Source: Nostoc indistinguendum CM1-VF10 (lineage in GTDB: Bacteria > Cyanobacteriota > Cyanobacteriia > Cyanobacteriales > Nostocaceae). From it: a stretch of 64,000 bases of DNA. Made by a program: the position numbers and the translations under genes. The stretch spans positions 49,222 through 113,221 of the forward strand of contig JAHHHS010000012.1 in assembly GCA_019359215.1 (NCBI GenBank). Reading direction: 5' to 3'. Within the stretch, counting starts at the first letter, position 1. Each line of letters opens with the position of its first letter. A model generated the notes under the pieces. That model did not search any database. It was not told where the DNA came from and was given only the letters and a program-made list of their open reading frames with translations. This document shows, piece after piece, positions 18,039 to 26,882 of this stretch.

Positions 18039-18487
18039 AAAAATCTATACACTGCACAAGTCTTCACCAAAGTTCGAAGTGTAATAAAGCAAGAGGCTTT
18101 GAGCTTAAGCACCTTTAGTAGAAATACAGACGCCTAGAGTGTGGCTTCTCATACTCTTCATGAGAACACGTTCGGCGTTTGTCAGAGCTTCTTGTACTAG
18201 CGTTAGGCTAGTACAGAATAAAAGTTGAGGCTTCTACATTCTGTATTTGTCACGCTTTCTGAGTTTTTTAACCTGATAAGGTAAAGTTTATTGAAATTAA
18301 AGTACCGCGATCGCTTTGGTTTTTGTTACCGTAGATTCTCTGAAATGAACTCTTTGATATGATAAATACCTTCACGAAATCACAGTAATATTTCGCCTAT
18401 ATAATATAATTAATACTTACGTTGTAAGTATATTTTCCGTTTAGGAGGTTACTTAAAAAGTATTTTACTGCCCATCCCCAAGTTCCA
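18039..18487. other. Spacer with small palindrome
   Basis: No gene is seen. A perfect 9-bp inverted repeat (TGTACTAGC at 18193-18201, GCTAGTACA at 18207-18215) has a 5-nt loop and lies in a repeat-rich stretch. The rest is AT-rich. Confidence 0.4.
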
Positions 18488-18673
18488 TCAGCGCCTTACC
18501 AGCTTTAAAAACGCCTCTCTCCGCTTTGCCTTCCAGGTGCAGGCAGTAAGCGTAGCCCCTTCAATGCAGACATACATCCATTCTGCGTTTTTCGTATAAT
18601 CCAAGCTTTGGGATGTTTCCGGTTTGGGTACAAATAAGGAGAATTCTTTGAGTTGCATTTTTGCCGTTTGCAC
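18488..18673 (-). CDS. Small hypothetical protein with repeat-derived C-terminus
   Basis: Up to 61 residues from a GTG at 18673; an ATG five codons later is also possible. It starts 14 bp after the stop of the small ribbon-helix-helix gene, suggesting a shared transcript. The first 37 residues look protein-like. The last third (ATLTACTWKAKRREAF) matches a translated dispersed Nostoc repeat, so the gene is probably truncated by repeat insertion. No function is proposed. Confidence 0.35.
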   Translation of the reverse strand: MQTAKMQLKEFSLFVPKPETSQSLDYTKNAEWMYVCIEGATLTACTWKAKRREAFLKLVRR

Positions 18674-18687
18674 CCTGATGAAAATTA

Positions 18688-18846
18688 TCAGTTTACATAG
18701 TGTGTGACCTTAACCGAACCGTATTGGATCGCCTCTTGTAAAATCTGACTGCGGCTTTTCCCTATCTGGTGGCATATTTGGTCTACTTCTTGCATTTGTT
18801 GAGGGTGAATCTTCGCCGCGATTAGCGGGCGTTGGTTCTGAGACAT
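18688..18846 (-). CDS. Ribbon-helix-helix-like small protein
   Basis: 52 codons from ATG at 18846 to TGA at 18688. The layout is a short beta strand (RPLIAAKIHP) followed by two helices (QQMQEVDQICHQIGKS and SQILQEAIQYG). This is the CopG/Arc-type RHH pattern, common in plasmid copy-control and antitoxin proteins. It overlaps the end of the small frame upstream (18822-18986) in another phase. No toxin partner is clear. Low complexity is absent, which supports it being real. Confidence 0.5.
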   Translation of the reverse strand: MSQNQRPLIAAKIHPQQMQEVDQICHQIGKSRSQILQEAIQYGSVKVTHYVN

Positions 18847-18986
18847 GGGTTAACTGCGGTTAACTCATGATGGTAGCAGATGGGGGAATGCGATCGGTTT
18901 TTCTGGATATCCAGAAAAGGAAGTTGCTCGCCTTTTGAGTTGTGATCGCGCCATTCTTTCACCCGTTGATATCCTGATTTAGCCAT
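18822..18986 (-). CDS. Small plasmid-type hypothetical protein, possibly a fragment
   Basis: 54 codons from ATG at 18986. The start MAKSGYQRVKEWRDHNSKGE resembles N-termini of small cyanobacterial plasmid proteins. The end (after about residue 25) has no recognisable structure and overlaps the RHH frame in another phase. A frameshift joining it to the RHH gene is plausible, since together they would give a typical N-terminus plus RHH domain. Confidence 0.35.
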   Translation of the reverse strand: MAKSGYQRVKEWRDHNSKGEQLPFLDIQKNRSHSPICYHHELTAVNPCLRTNAR

Positions 18987-19370
18987 GCACGTCTTCCATT
19001 GGGTCTACTCGACCAATGCCCAACTCAAACAATTTAGTTTTTACCCCATCGCGGTCAATGCAGTAATAGTATTTTTTATCCCGAATATTTGCGAGGTAGT
19101 ACCCTGACTTTCCTCCATTAATTCGGAATAATTCAATTACCACTTGTCCCTCAGTAATACCATAAACTGTATTGATGTCTTTGTGATTTGTTGTGCTGGT
19201 GGTTACGAAGGTTTCAATTTTGCCTTCAGTTCCTTTATGTATTGGTTTCTCGGAAGGAAATTTGGCTCTAGTTTTTTTAACAACTCTTGGGTTACTTCTT
19301 CCTTCACGCTCTGGTATCTGCTCATCAAGAATTTCACACGCAAGCCAGGTTAAAAAAAAGGTACTTCTTC
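18979..19370 (-). pseudogene. Transposase-like C-terminal fragment joined to an unknown segment
   Basis: The reverse frame is open from about 19370 to TAA at 18979. The upstream part (FLTWLACEILDEQIPEREG, NPRVVKKTRAKFP) resembles the C-terminus of a cyanobacterial transposase. The downstream part (ITEGQVVIELFRINGGKSGY through VDPMEDVHG) is coherent but unrecognised. A T8 run at about 19352 (plus-strand A8) breaks the frame; one more base would read LEPEEVPFFLTW. No usable ATG is present. It is best read as a relic, possibly a fusion of two genes. Confidence 0.4.
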
Positions 19371-19386
19371 GGGCTCAAGACGCTGA

Positions 19387-19548
19387 AATTTAGGAATAGC
19401 ACCTTTAAAAAGGGTCGTTGTTCGCTATGGGCTAGTGGATGAGCAGGGCAATAATCTTGATGATGTTGAGAAGACTTTACCAGATTGGTTTCGCCCAGAA
19501 AAGATTTATCAGCATTTCAACGGTAAGCCATTAAATTTTGAAGATTAA
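19387..19548 (+). pseudogene. Unidentified C-terminal coding fragment
   Basis: About 53 codons (APLKRVVVRYGLVDEQGN, then a stretch ending HFNGKPLNFED) without a start codon, followed by a terminator hairpin. Amino-acid composition looks genuine. The upstream part of the gene is missing. Family not recognised. Confidence 0.35.
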
Positions 19549-19624
19549 CCAATCTTTGCATACCAAAGGAAGGCTAGACAGTGCCATGCCTGCGACGGTA
19601 AACTACGCACCGAAGGACAAATAA

Positions 19625-19653
19625 AAAAGCTGGCTTGAGATTAGCCAGCTTTT
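19625..19653 (+). terminator. Rho-independent-type hairpin
   Basis: AAAAGCTGGCT and AGCCAGCTTTT pair over 11 bp around a 7-nt loop, with A and T tracts on both sides, so it could work in both directions. It is about 75 bp after the coding fragment on the plus strand. Confidence 0.65.
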
Positions 19654-20140
19654 CCATTAGAGTGTATGTTGCTTCTCTTAGAAACGAATTTACCATCAAG
19701 TCTTCTTTGTATACATCTATTAAATTGATATTAACCTACTAATACTTTCCTTTTTTTCCATTTATATAAGTTACATTTTGTCAAAACAAATTAGATGCGT
19801 TTCCCCTGGAACATTACCTCTTAAATAAATTTTACAAACTTAAGGCAAAAAAGAAATATTTCTTCTCATCTGTAGGGAACCTAATACAGATATTGTTGAA
19901 ATCGTAAGCTGAGTGCAAACATTAGTTGTCACAAATTATTTAATGTATCGTTATTTAATTCAACTACCCATTTTTCTGGCTGACAACTAAATTTATTTGC
20001 ATAAAGCGTAACTCTATTGGTGGCTTTTTAGTAAATTCAATTGGTTCTGCTACAACAAATTTAGCTGTTTACAATAAATTGCTAGTAGCCACGACAGTTC
20101 TATTACACAAGTTCTTCCTTAGGCAACAGAGGTAAAACAT
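19654..20140. other. AT-rich leader upstream of the RTX/PPC gene
   Basis: 487 bp with no gene. It ends with AGAGGTAAAACAT just before the ATG at 20141, a weak Shine-Dalgarno. Long AT-rich stretches would fit a promoter, but none is assigned. Confidence 0.35.
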
Positions 20141-21160
20141 ATGGCAACCTTCCCCACAAATGGTAATGATACTCTTACCGGCGGTCCAAACGCTGATACT
20201 TTGAACGGGCTCGGTGGCAATGATACTTTGAACGGGCTCGATGGCAACGACAGACTTAATGGTGGTCCTGGGTTTGATAACCTTAATGGTGGTATTGGAA
20301 ATGATAGCCTGCTAGGTGGAACTGGCAACGACAGACTTAATGGTGGCTCGGGGCTTGATACCCTCGATGGTGGTCCTGGGTTTGATACCCTTAATGGTGA
20401 AGGTGGCAATGACATACTTCGTGGTAGCCAGGGAAATGATGTCCTCTCTGGTAGCGCTGGAAGGGATAGATTTGTGCTTAGGCAAGGGTTGACCGATAAC
20501 ATTTTCAATACGGCTAGTGGTAATAGTGACTTTACCCGCATTACTGACTTCAATGTTAACGAGGGTGATGTAATAGAACTACCTAATCTTGGAGTTAATG
20601 GTAATGTGAATGAAAGCGGCGATGCAGGAGAGACTATTTCTAATAGCCAGGTTATTCCACAAGGCACAACACCGCTAGATAGTATTTCTGGCACAATTGA
20701 TAATAATAACGATGTTGACTTGTACCAAATCAATTTAACAGGCGCACAGTTTTCTGCAACGACAACTGATGCAGCTGAATTTGACACACAGTTGTTTTTG
20801 TTTGACGAGGATGGCGTTTTGCTCGCACAAAATGATGACGCCAGCAGCCTTCAATCAGAGCTTACGGGTTTATCATTAGATTCTGGAACCTACTTTTTGG
20901 GAATTTCGAGCTTCAATAACGATCCAAGCAATCCAGTTGGAGACCGACTTACCTCCTTCATAGGTACCGGAAACTCAAGCGGTGACTACACGATTGAATT
21001 AGTGGGGGTTGAGTCTAATCCTCCTACGTTTACCTTGGGTGAATCTCCTGCTGGTTTACCTGTAGGAACAGGGTTATTTTTTCAAAACGACTTAATTGCA
21101 ATTGTTCAAGGAAGTGGGGTTCCAACAGATTTTACAACTGGCTTCGATTTCGGTGTCTAG
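20141..21160 (+). CDS. RTX (hemolysin-type calcium-binding) protein with PPC-like domain
   Basis: 339 residues, with no N-terminal signal peptide. Residues about 7-110 are tandem nonapeptide RTX repeats ([24 protein letters not shown]), which bind Ca2+ in a beta-roll and usually go with type I secretion. A segment near 190-285 ([19 protein letters not shown] ... [10 protein letters not shown]) is a PPC/bacterial pre-peptidase C-terminal-type beta sandwich. The last 45 residues end with a short hydrophobic-aromatic motif. No catalytic domain is visible, so an extracellular or sheath structural role is inferred. No type I secretion genes are adjacent. Confidence 0.8.
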   Translation: MATFPTNGNDTLTGGPNADTLNGLGGNDTLNGLDGNDRLNGGPGFDNLNGGIGNDSLLGGTGNDRLNGGSGLDTLDGGPGFDTLNGEGGNDILRGSQGNDVLSGSAGRDRFVLRQGLTDNIFNTASGNSDFTRITDFNVNEGDVIELPNLGVNGNVNESGDAGETISNSQVIPQGTTPLDSISGTIDNNNDVDLYQINLTGAQFSATTTDAAEFDTQLFLFDEDGVLLAQNDDASSLQSELTGLSLDSGTYFLGISSFNNDPSNPVGDRLTSFIGTGNSSGDYTIELVGVESNPPTFTLGESPAGLPVGTGLFFQNDLIAIVQGSGVPTDFTTGFDFGV

Positions 21161-21206
21161 ATGCCTGAAATTACGTTTCTGAATTGATTATTCTCCGGTG
21201 TTTTTC

Positions 21207-21272
21207 TAGATCGGTTGGTTGAGTATGATGAGTAAAAAGTTTTACTAGTTTGAGGACCAAGCAACCGATCTA
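21207..21272. repeat. 11-bp inverted repeat at the edge of a relic zone
   Basis: TAGATCGGTTG (21207-21217) and CAACCGATCTA (21262-21272) enclose 44 bp directly after the RTX gene. It could be a transcription terminator without a T tract or a terminal repeat left by an insertion. Confidence 0.4.
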
Positions 21273-21459
21273 TCCTTCTTCTGCCACTTTCCGGGTATTC
21301 TGAATAAAAGGATTAAAAGAAAAAACTCTGGAAGGGAAGCAGGGCAATGAATGTAGAATTACAAATCCTGAAACATTTGGCTTTCTTATGCCCACCCAAC
21401 AGTTGCGATCGTAGATGAATATTGTGTGTAGTTGTTCACTCTCCCGCATCAAAAAAGGT

Positions 21460-22180
21460 TCAAAAAGGAACGGGGATGGGGGAATGTTTTATACCTTTAC
21501 GAGCTTGGGTAAGAACTATCGCAATATAACTCCAAGGATCAACTTTTCTTAGACGACAAGTTTCAACGACACTGAAAACAGAGCAATAAGCTAAACTTTC
21601 TTCTGATGTGCGAGTTCACTAATACGTCGAGCGATTACAGCATGTCGTAAAGCTCTCTCGGCTTCATTATTGGTGGGTGGTAACTGTGCATGATAAAAAC
21701 ACGCAACCACGGCATCCCAATCAGTTAAAATCTCTTTAGCTAAAGCTTTTAACTTGGTATGCTCTGCAACCGTAGCTAATCGGTAGACTTTATAAAGGCG
21801 AGCGGGGTGTGAGTCTGATTCATCTTGTTCCCCGTCGCTAGTAGCAAGTGTATGTATCAGTTCCGTCAATTCAACTAACAAGCCACTGTCCTAAATCCGC
21901 CACTTCCTGATTTACAGCTTGTGTTAAAGCTATAACTTTACGGATGAGATGGGCTAAACAATGTTGACGTTTTGGGTAACTACTGTAAGCCCCATAGCCA
22001 TCAGTGACTAACCACCCCACAAACGCCTCGCTTATAAGGTGCAATAATTCTTCTTTGCGACGACTGCCGATGTGGAAAACCGCGATTGTATTTGTAATGG
22101 CGACTACTTCTACACCTAACTTCTGAACAAGTGTTGGTTTTCGCACGTGTGTCCTGGAGCTTTTTGAGTTCGGCATCAGA
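21460..22180 (-). pseudogene. IS66-family transposase (TnpC) C-terminal relic
   Basis: Three phases read as one IS66 transposase tail. Phase 1 (22176-21871) has THVRKPTLVQKLGVEVVAIT and VTDGYGAY...QHCLAHLIRK. Phase 2 (21881-21591) has the DDE-end helix segment PPTNNEAERALRHAVIARR. Phase 3 (to about 21460) has CSVFSVVETCRLRKVDPWSY. Two frameshifts (near 21880 and 21620) separate them. The N-terminal two-thirds, the accessory tnpA/tnpB genes and terminal repeats are missing. Non-functional. Confidence 0.8.
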
Positions 22181-22204
22181 GATAGTTGGAGAACCTGCGA
22201 TGCC

Positions 22205-22400
22205 TACGCCTACGCCTGACATTCAGCAGCATACAAATCCTTGCTTGCCGCTTTCACAGACTCGATAACAGCCCCAGTTTCATCATCATCAGCCGCCTCT
22301 GCATCAATAATAGTGTACCCATCCTCGACTAATCCCCTCTAGCACCGATTCCCGATAGCAGCGCATCTCGACGTTTATGACAGAGCCATGCATCACTAGT
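22205..22400 (-). pseudogene. Unidentified acidic coding fragment
   Basis: The reverse strand encodes WLCHKRRDALLSGIGARG, then after a one-base shift GLVEDGYTIIDAEAADDDE through SVKAASKDLYAAECQA. It is coherent and acidic but belongs to no family I recognise, and has neither a start nor a clear stop. Probably a remnant of a plasmid or phage gene left between the IS66 relic and the HU gene. Confidence 0.35.
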
Positions 22401-22402
22401 GT

Positions 22403-22678
22403 TTAAGGTGCTACTTTTTCCCGAAACTGTTTACCAGCAGAAAATGCAGGTACTTTGGTAGCTGGAATCGTTATTGTCTCATTGGTTTTGGGATTACGCC
22501 CTTCACGTTGGGAGCGTTCGCGTCGCTCGAATGACCCAAAGCCTATAAGTGTTACCTTCTCACCATTTGCTACAGCTTCGGTAACCACGGACAAAAAAGC
22601 ACTAATAACTTCATCGGCTTGCTTTTTTGTGATGTTGGTCTTTGCTGTTACAGCATCTACTAATTCACCTTTGTTCAT
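22403..22678 (-). CDS. hup: HU-family DNA-binding protein
   Basis: 91 residues, the family's normal length. The start MNKGELVDAVTAKTNITKKQ, the GFGSFERRERSQREGRNP signature and the DNA-intercalating arm with its conserved proline (NPKTNETITIPATKVPAFSAG) are intact. HU dimers bend and coat DNA and help recombination and replication. Nostoc genomes have several HU genes. This one sits in an accessory zone next to transposase relics, so it could be an element-borne copy and not the housekeeping one. GAGGAAA lies just upstream of ATG. Confidence 0.92.
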   Translation of the reverse strand: MNKGELVDAVTAKTNITKKQADEVISAFLSVVTEAVANGEKVTLIGFGSFERRERSQREGRNPKTNETITIPATKVPAFSAGKQFREKVAP

Positions 22679-23154
22679 AAATTTCCTCTAAGCATTGCAA
22701 GTAAAGGAAATGTAGCATTAATAACTATTATCAGGAAAGGGGGAAAAGGAATAAGAATCAAACAATACATGAAAATTAACAATGCACAACTACTATTGCA
22801 TTCTTGCCCTGTTCCAGATTTTCTTTGATCAGTAACCCATCACCAGTAGCCAGGGGAAACAATGGTTTATAGAGGTTTTTATTATCTGGGCAATCGCGTA
22901 GTTATGATTATAAAGTTTTATATTTACGCAATATATAACAATTTTTAGGATCATAAAAATTATGCGACATTGCATTGCATTACAGACGAGTAGGATTGTT
23001 GTGATCGCTATACGGGATCATTATGCAAAGTTTAGGCATGGGCTGTTTTTAGTCAACAAACGACCTTTGCTTTGATCCTAGTCAGATCAACATTTAATGA
23101 TCGCCTGTTGACACAAATGAGAGAATATACCGCGCTTGAGTGCAAACGATATTC
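22679..23154. other. HU upstream spacer
   Basis: 476 bp, AT-rich, with no gene seen. It is the likely location of the HU promoter (minus strand). No strong repeat is recognised. Confidence 0.35.
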
Positions 23155-23526
23155 TTATTTTTGTTTGCAGCTTGCGGTAGGTTCTACATTGTAGAAAGTC
23201 CCTGGCTTGGGGTTAATTGAACGCAACTCCTGGATAAAAGCATTAAATTTTGTATTGCTTATGCCGAAGCCAGCTTCAGCACAAGCAGATAAACCCCCTT
23301 CGATGGGAATAGGAGATCCCACCCTGGGACTAAATACAATGAATTTATCGACGGTGCCAGTGGCGACCCCAAACCCGATAACCTGGCGAATTGTTCGCAA
23401 AGCAGCATTATCTAAGGAACCACCAATACTGCCAATACTGATATTAACCGCACGACTCTCAGCAAACGCCGGCGCACTAATAGACAATACTGCTCCGACA
23501 ATAATCAAAGAGGTAAACTTCTTCAT
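23155..23526 (-). CDS. Small secreted hypothetical protein
   Basis: 123 residues from the ATG at 23526, chosen because GGAGGAAAGG lies directly upstream. The N-terminus is a clear signal peptide (MKKFTSLIIVGAVLS, cleavage after AFA). The mature part of about 100 residues has two cysteines (one in LSACAEAGFG, one near the end in TASCKQK) that may form a disulfide. No known family is recognised. It is probably periplasmic or extracellular and monocistronic. Confidence 0.65.
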   Translation of the reverse strand: MKKFTSLIIVGAVLSISAPAFAESRAVNISIGSIGGSLDNAALRTIRQVIGFGVATGTVDKFIVFSPRVGSPIPIEGGLSACAEAGFGISNTKFNAFIQELRSINPKPGTFYNVEPTASCKQK

Positions 23527-23856
23527 TTTCCTTTCCTCCAAAAAATTGAAAAACTAATACAGAGGTTCCGACATGGATGAGGTACATTAGAGACTTTACC
23601 ATGTAAGAATTTCAGATATCTTGTTGTACCTCACTCGACTCAAAACCTATGTAGGTAAAAAAGCGTAGACTAACTCTTTATTATACGGAAATTTTCTATT
23701 TTTAAGAGGAATTCAGCAGTCAGAATCAATTTATGTGCGGATTCAGACCTCCACTGATTGTTCGCATAGCATCCTGTCGGGAAGACCACCAAATTTAAAA
23801 TTTGGTAGGGTGGGGGCATTGCTCCTGCATACCTATTTAGGGGTCTAGTTGAGGGA
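23527..23856. other. Spacer without identified gene
   Basis: 330 bp with scattered short frames only. The segment 23770-23830 is GC-richer (TTTGGTAGGGTGGGGGCAT) and looks repeat-derived. Confidence 0.3.
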
Positions 23857-24042
23857 GTGGGGAAAGGAAAAACTGCTCTGGCGATCGCAGTCGATAGATT
23901 AGATGCAGCGCTAAAAGAGATAGACAAGGGAGAAGTAGGTTATTCAACCGATTTAGTTAACAAAGCACTAGGGCTTTTAAAAAGCTTAGTAAACTTATAC
24001 CAATTCTGTATGAAGATGCGCCAAACTACGTCAAATTTATAG
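23857..24042 (+). pseudogene. Helical coding fragment, possibly a small gene
   Basis: About 61 codons from a GTG. The first 48 residues are protein-like and helical (GKGKTALAIAVDRLDAALK, GEVGYSTDLVNKALGLLKSL), and the rest looks like read-through. Family not recognised. The absence of a ribosome-binding site and the relic-rich surroundings favour a fragment. Confidence 0.35.
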
Positions 24043-24066
24043 ATGGGTGCATTTAGTAATTTTGTT

Positions 24067-24360
24067 ATGAGTTGTCCATTCCAAATCGAGATTTCAGAAA
24101 GCTTTGAAGAATTGGAAAAAGCTCTCAGACATCCCACAGCGGCAAGTAGGAAGGAAAAATTGCTTTCTTCTCTATTGGCTCAAAAGTGGTCAAGTCAATA
24201 GCAGGCGATCGCGCTTCTGAACGTTTAGGGTGTTTAATTACGGCTATGGGAGTTAAACCTGTAGGTTTAAGCCAATTTCCATTAGGTACTTACTTTATAC
24301 CTAGCAAAATTTGTGTGGATATAAAAATGAGTCTACTTGTAGGAAGTTGGCTTCGTCCTC
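24067..24360 (+). pseudogene. IS630-type transposase N-terminal relic and adjoining fragment
   Basis: MSCPFQIEISESFEELEKAL, then HPTAASRKEKLL, then after a one-base insertion in CTTTCTTCTC, LYWLKSGQVNSRR. This matches the N-terminal helix-turn-helix region typical of cyanobacterial IS630-type transposases. The remainder is missing. It is followed in another phase by an unrelated-looking segment (ERLGCLITAMGVKPVGLSQF) to about 24360 that recalls a substrate-binding protein, but too weakly to name. Confidence 0.5.
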
Positions 24361-24417
24361 TGTAAAATTGGTTACGCAGTTGCACTGAGTTAGATAGGTT
24401 GTAAAATTTTTTAAATA

Positions 24418-24545
24418 ACCACAGAGGCACAGAGAACGCAGAGAGAATTAAATATAGAGACAAGACGATATAATTTCCAACAATTCCAAACTTTTGTGAA
24501 CTTTATCATCTCTCTTTTCTCTGCCTACTCCGCGCCTATGTGGTG
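24418..24545. repeat. Inverted copies of the ACCACAGAGGCxCAGAG repeat
   Basis: ACCACAGAGGCACAGAGAAC (24418 on) and, inverted, CTCTGCCTACTCCGCGCCTA with TGTGGTG (to about 24545) face each other about 80 bp apart. The same motif family appears at 36753-36783 and 48875-48900. This is a common dispersed cyanobacterial repeat. Confidence 0.5.
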
Positions 24546-24569
24546 ATTAAAAGTTGTAGTCAGAGTAAG

Positions 24570-24821
24570 TTACCCATGAATATGAAGAAATAGGGAATAA
24601 CCACTGGCAGCAAAAATAAAAAGGATAGCTGTAGGAAAAATTACTACGTCCCTGACAATAAATAAAATCCAATCTTTTCTTAGTTCTTGTTTAAACTTAA
24701 GTTCTCTCAGCTTTCGCTCAAGTTCTACGTCTTCTTGTGACTGCAAATTTTTAGGTGAGATAGTTAGTGGATTGTCGCCTTTTTGGGCAATTATTTTTGA
24801 TAAATCTGTTCTATCTGTCAT
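24570..24821 (-). CDS. Small membrane-anchored hypothetical protein
   Basis: 83 residues, ATG at 24821. Residues 1-52 are soluble and charged, with a helical ELERKLRELKFKQELRK stretch, followed by a C-terminal hydrophobic helix (FIVRDVVIFPTAILFIFAAS) ending a few residues later. This tail-anchored-like layout suggests inner-membrane attachment. No known family is recognised and there is no obvious operon partner. Coding appearance is good. Confidence 0.55.
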   Translation of the reverse strand: MTDRTDLSKIIAQKGDNPLTISPKNLQSQEDVELERKLRELKFKQELRKDWILFIVRDVVIFPTAILFIFAASGYSLFLHIHG

Positions 24822-24938
24822 GCTGTTTAGATGTCAATAATTAAAATATTACTGCCGAATTCCTTTGATAAACTCTGTTCTTGCTTCAATTATTGAAGGG
24901 ATTAAAACACAACGCACTAACAAATTTATATTTAATTA

Positions 24939-25074
24939 GATGAGAGGATGATTTCATTCACTATCAATTGATTTGCTTCTGGAACTCCTAGTTTTTTGGT
25001 TTCCTCTTTAGCTATAACCATAATTTGCATCAAGGTTATAGCCTGACGCAGAGCATCACTTTTACTTATGCCTA
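24939..25074 (-). pseudogene. Duplicated fragment of the VapB-like antitoxin gene
   Basis: 136 bp almost identical to 26541-26676 inside the antitoxin gene, with about a dozen differences. It reads the same TSKGDVLRQAITLMQIMV-type segment in degraded form, with no start or partner toxin. It lies 1.6 kb from the intact copy and marks a past partial duplication. Confidence 0.7.
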
Positions 25075-25191
25075 TAGTTGAGGTCTAAAATAAATATAAC
25101 GCTCAAATCCTAAGTTTGTTAATTCATTTCATTGGTATAAGAGAAAGTGTGCGATCGCGGGTGATAATCTAATTTATAATTGCAGAATAAG

Positions 25192-25514
25192 TTATAGTTC
25201 TAAGTCTTCATTAAATATTGATTCAAGGTCTCTTGCAGCATGAATGACTCGTAGAATATCAATTGCTGATTCAGTGATGCGGTAAAAGATGAGATATTTT
25301 TGAAATCCTTTGATAGATATTTGTCGAATCTCTGGTATATTTGGATGGACAAATTGACATAGTTTTTCAATAGCCGGGGTTTTTGCTAATTGTTTAAATG
25401 TTGCTTCGGCTGCTGTTAAAAAGCGGTCTGAAACATTTAAGTTATCTTGTACTATGTACGTTGCTAAGTCTATTAAGTCCCGGATAACTTGAGGTCTTTT
25501 TTTATTTCAAACAT
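25192..25514 (-). pseudogene. parE: ParE-type toxin gene, frame broken near its start
   Basis: ATG at 25514 reads MFEIK and then shifts in a plus-strand T7 run (25498-25504). One more base restores KKRPQVIRDLIDLATYIVQD and continues to LRVIHAARDLESIFNEDLEL with stop at 25192, a normal RelE/ParE toxin of about 107 residues. Key features such as YLIFYRITES and LRVIHAARD are conserved. The ATG lies 6 bp after the stop of the parD gene, as expected for a TA operon. The break either inactivates the toxin or is a homopolymer sequencing error. Confidence 0.75.
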
Positions 25515-25519
25515 CACGG

Positions 25520-25783
25520 CTAAATTGCATCTTGATGTTTGTTCATTCTTTGTCGGATTGTTTGACGGATATGTTCCCAATCTTGAACAGTCATTTCTGT
25601 TGCATTCCCAGAGTTTAATCCTTCCAGAAGCATTGTTTCTAGACGTTCTTTAGCTCTCTGTTTTTGGTCTTGTCGCACTAATTCACGAAAATATTCACTG
25701 ACACTGCTGTAACCACCTTGAGCTACCTGTTCTTCTATATAAGTTCGCATGGTGTCAGGTAAGGAAATATTTATACTTTTCAC
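25520..25783 (-). CDS. parD: ParD-type antitoxin
   Basis: 87 residues. The N-terminal ribbon-helix-helix is MKSINISLPDTMRTYIEEQV, then GGYSSVSEYFRELVRQDQK, the ParD/CC2985 signature. The C-terminal tail is disordered and acidic, as in the toxin-binding part of ParD. It binds its own promoter and neutralises the ParE toxin encoded directly downstream. Since the toxin frame is broken here, the antitoxin may be an orphan. ATG at 25783. Confidence 0.85.
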   Translation of the reverse strand: MKSINISLPDTMRTYIEEQVAQGGYSSVSEYFRELVRQDQKQRAKERLETMLLEGLNSGNATEMTVQDWEHIRQTIRQRMNKHQDAI

Positions 25784-26003
25784 AAGTCTTAGTTTTTGAA
25801 TCTGTTTTTCTACATTATGGCAGTTTTTGCCATTTTATGCCATCGCACAGAAGATGTTATTTGGGATTGAACTGTGGTAATTGTTTCACTCCACAGCATA
25901 CAAGTACGCCCTATTGTTAGAAGAGAAATTGCGCGATCGCGGCTGATAATCTAATTTATAATGGCATACAGTCAAATAATCGAGACTAACTAATGTTGAG
26001 TTT

Positions 26004-26405
26004 CTAAGGCATAATCCAGTTTTCTAATTTTAATCCATTGATACGTTCGTAATGACGAGTATTGTTTGTTACTAAAGTGTAGTTTTCTGCAAGTGCAACA
26101 CTAGCAATTAGTAAATCAAATTCAGCAATTGTTTGCCCTATTCTACGGAGTTCTGCTTTTAATTCACCATACTTTCTCAAAGCAGGATCAGTTAAAGGTA
26201 TGACGGGTAAGTTTTGAATGAAGTTTTCTGCACGAGTTAAATTTTCCACTACTCGTTGAGAATTATAAGCACCAAAATATAACTCAGCAACTGTGATGCT
26301 ACAAATATAAATTTGCTCCCATCCTATTTCTCTAACTTTATTTCTGACTGAATTAATATCTTTAATCCAATAAATGGAAGTATCAGTATCAAGTAAATAA
26401 GTCAT
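26004..26405 (-). CDS. vapC: VapC-type PIN-domain toxin
   Basis: 133 residues. PIN-domain nuclease with acidic residues MTYLLDTDTSIYW (D6, D8), VAELYFGA (E), EFDLLIASVALA (D) and a final TNNTRHYERI (N then H). This is the VapC layout of metal-dependent RNases, usually cutting initiator tRNA or rRNA. Its ATG overlaps the antitoxin stop by 4 bp, showing translational coupling. All catalytic positions look intact. Confidence 0.88.
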   Translation of the reverse strand: MTYLLDTDTSIYWIKDINSVRNKVREIGWEQIYICSITVAELYFGAYNSQRVVENLTRAENFIQNLPVIPLTDPALRKYGELKAELRRIGQTIAEFDLLIASVALAENYTLVTNNTRHYERINGLKLENWIMP

Positions 26406-26761
26406 AGACTAATGTCATTGTTAGAAATAGTACGGCTATCATAAATGTCTTTGACTATTTCCTCAGCAGTACGTTCATCTTCCCAAGGGCCAAGCCTTTC
26501 CATAAATGTATCTAGTGGATGCGGTTTTGGCTGCTGTTCAGATGAGACAATTATTTCATTCACTATCAATTGATTTGCTTCTGGGACTCCTAATTTTTTG
26601 GTTTCCTCTTTAGCTATAACCATGATTTGCATTAAAGTTATAGCCTGACGCAGAACATCACCTTTACTTGTGCCTATTTTATTTGCTAGTTCGTCTAATA
26701 TCTGGTTTAGTTCAGGTGACAAATCTAAGTTTAAGCGAATCATCTTTTGAGCGTCAGTCAT
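26402..26761 (-). CDS. VapB-like ribbon-helix-helix antitoxin
   Basis: 119 residues. The N-terminal RHH segment MIRLNLDLSPELNQILDELA, then NKIGTSKGDVLRQAITLM, is followed by a C-terminal region that is proline- and acid-rich (about 80-119), typical for toxin neutralisation. It overlaps the PIN toxin by 4 bp. A degraded partial copy lies at 24939-25074. It is expected to repress its own promoter upstream of 26761. Confidence 0.8.
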   Translation of the reverse strand: MTDAQKMIRLNLDLSPELNQILDELANKIGTSKGDVLRQAITLMQIMVIAKEETKKLGVPEANQLIVNEIIVSSEQQPKPHPLDTFMERLGPWEDERTAEEIVKDIYDSRTISNNDISL

Positions 26762-26882
26762 GGTTCCATCCTTGTGTAAAATCTGAAGTATATTATAATT
26801 GGCTGATGCTGTAAAATTAACAGCGATAATTCAAAAATTTCATAAGGATATTCTGAATAATATAATGAGCCTTGTAACTGAA

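Noticed and set aside
21270..21452. 60-codon frame on the minus strand next to the IS66 relic
   Set aside because: No start signal and no family; likely read-through of relic sequence, not strong enough to call.
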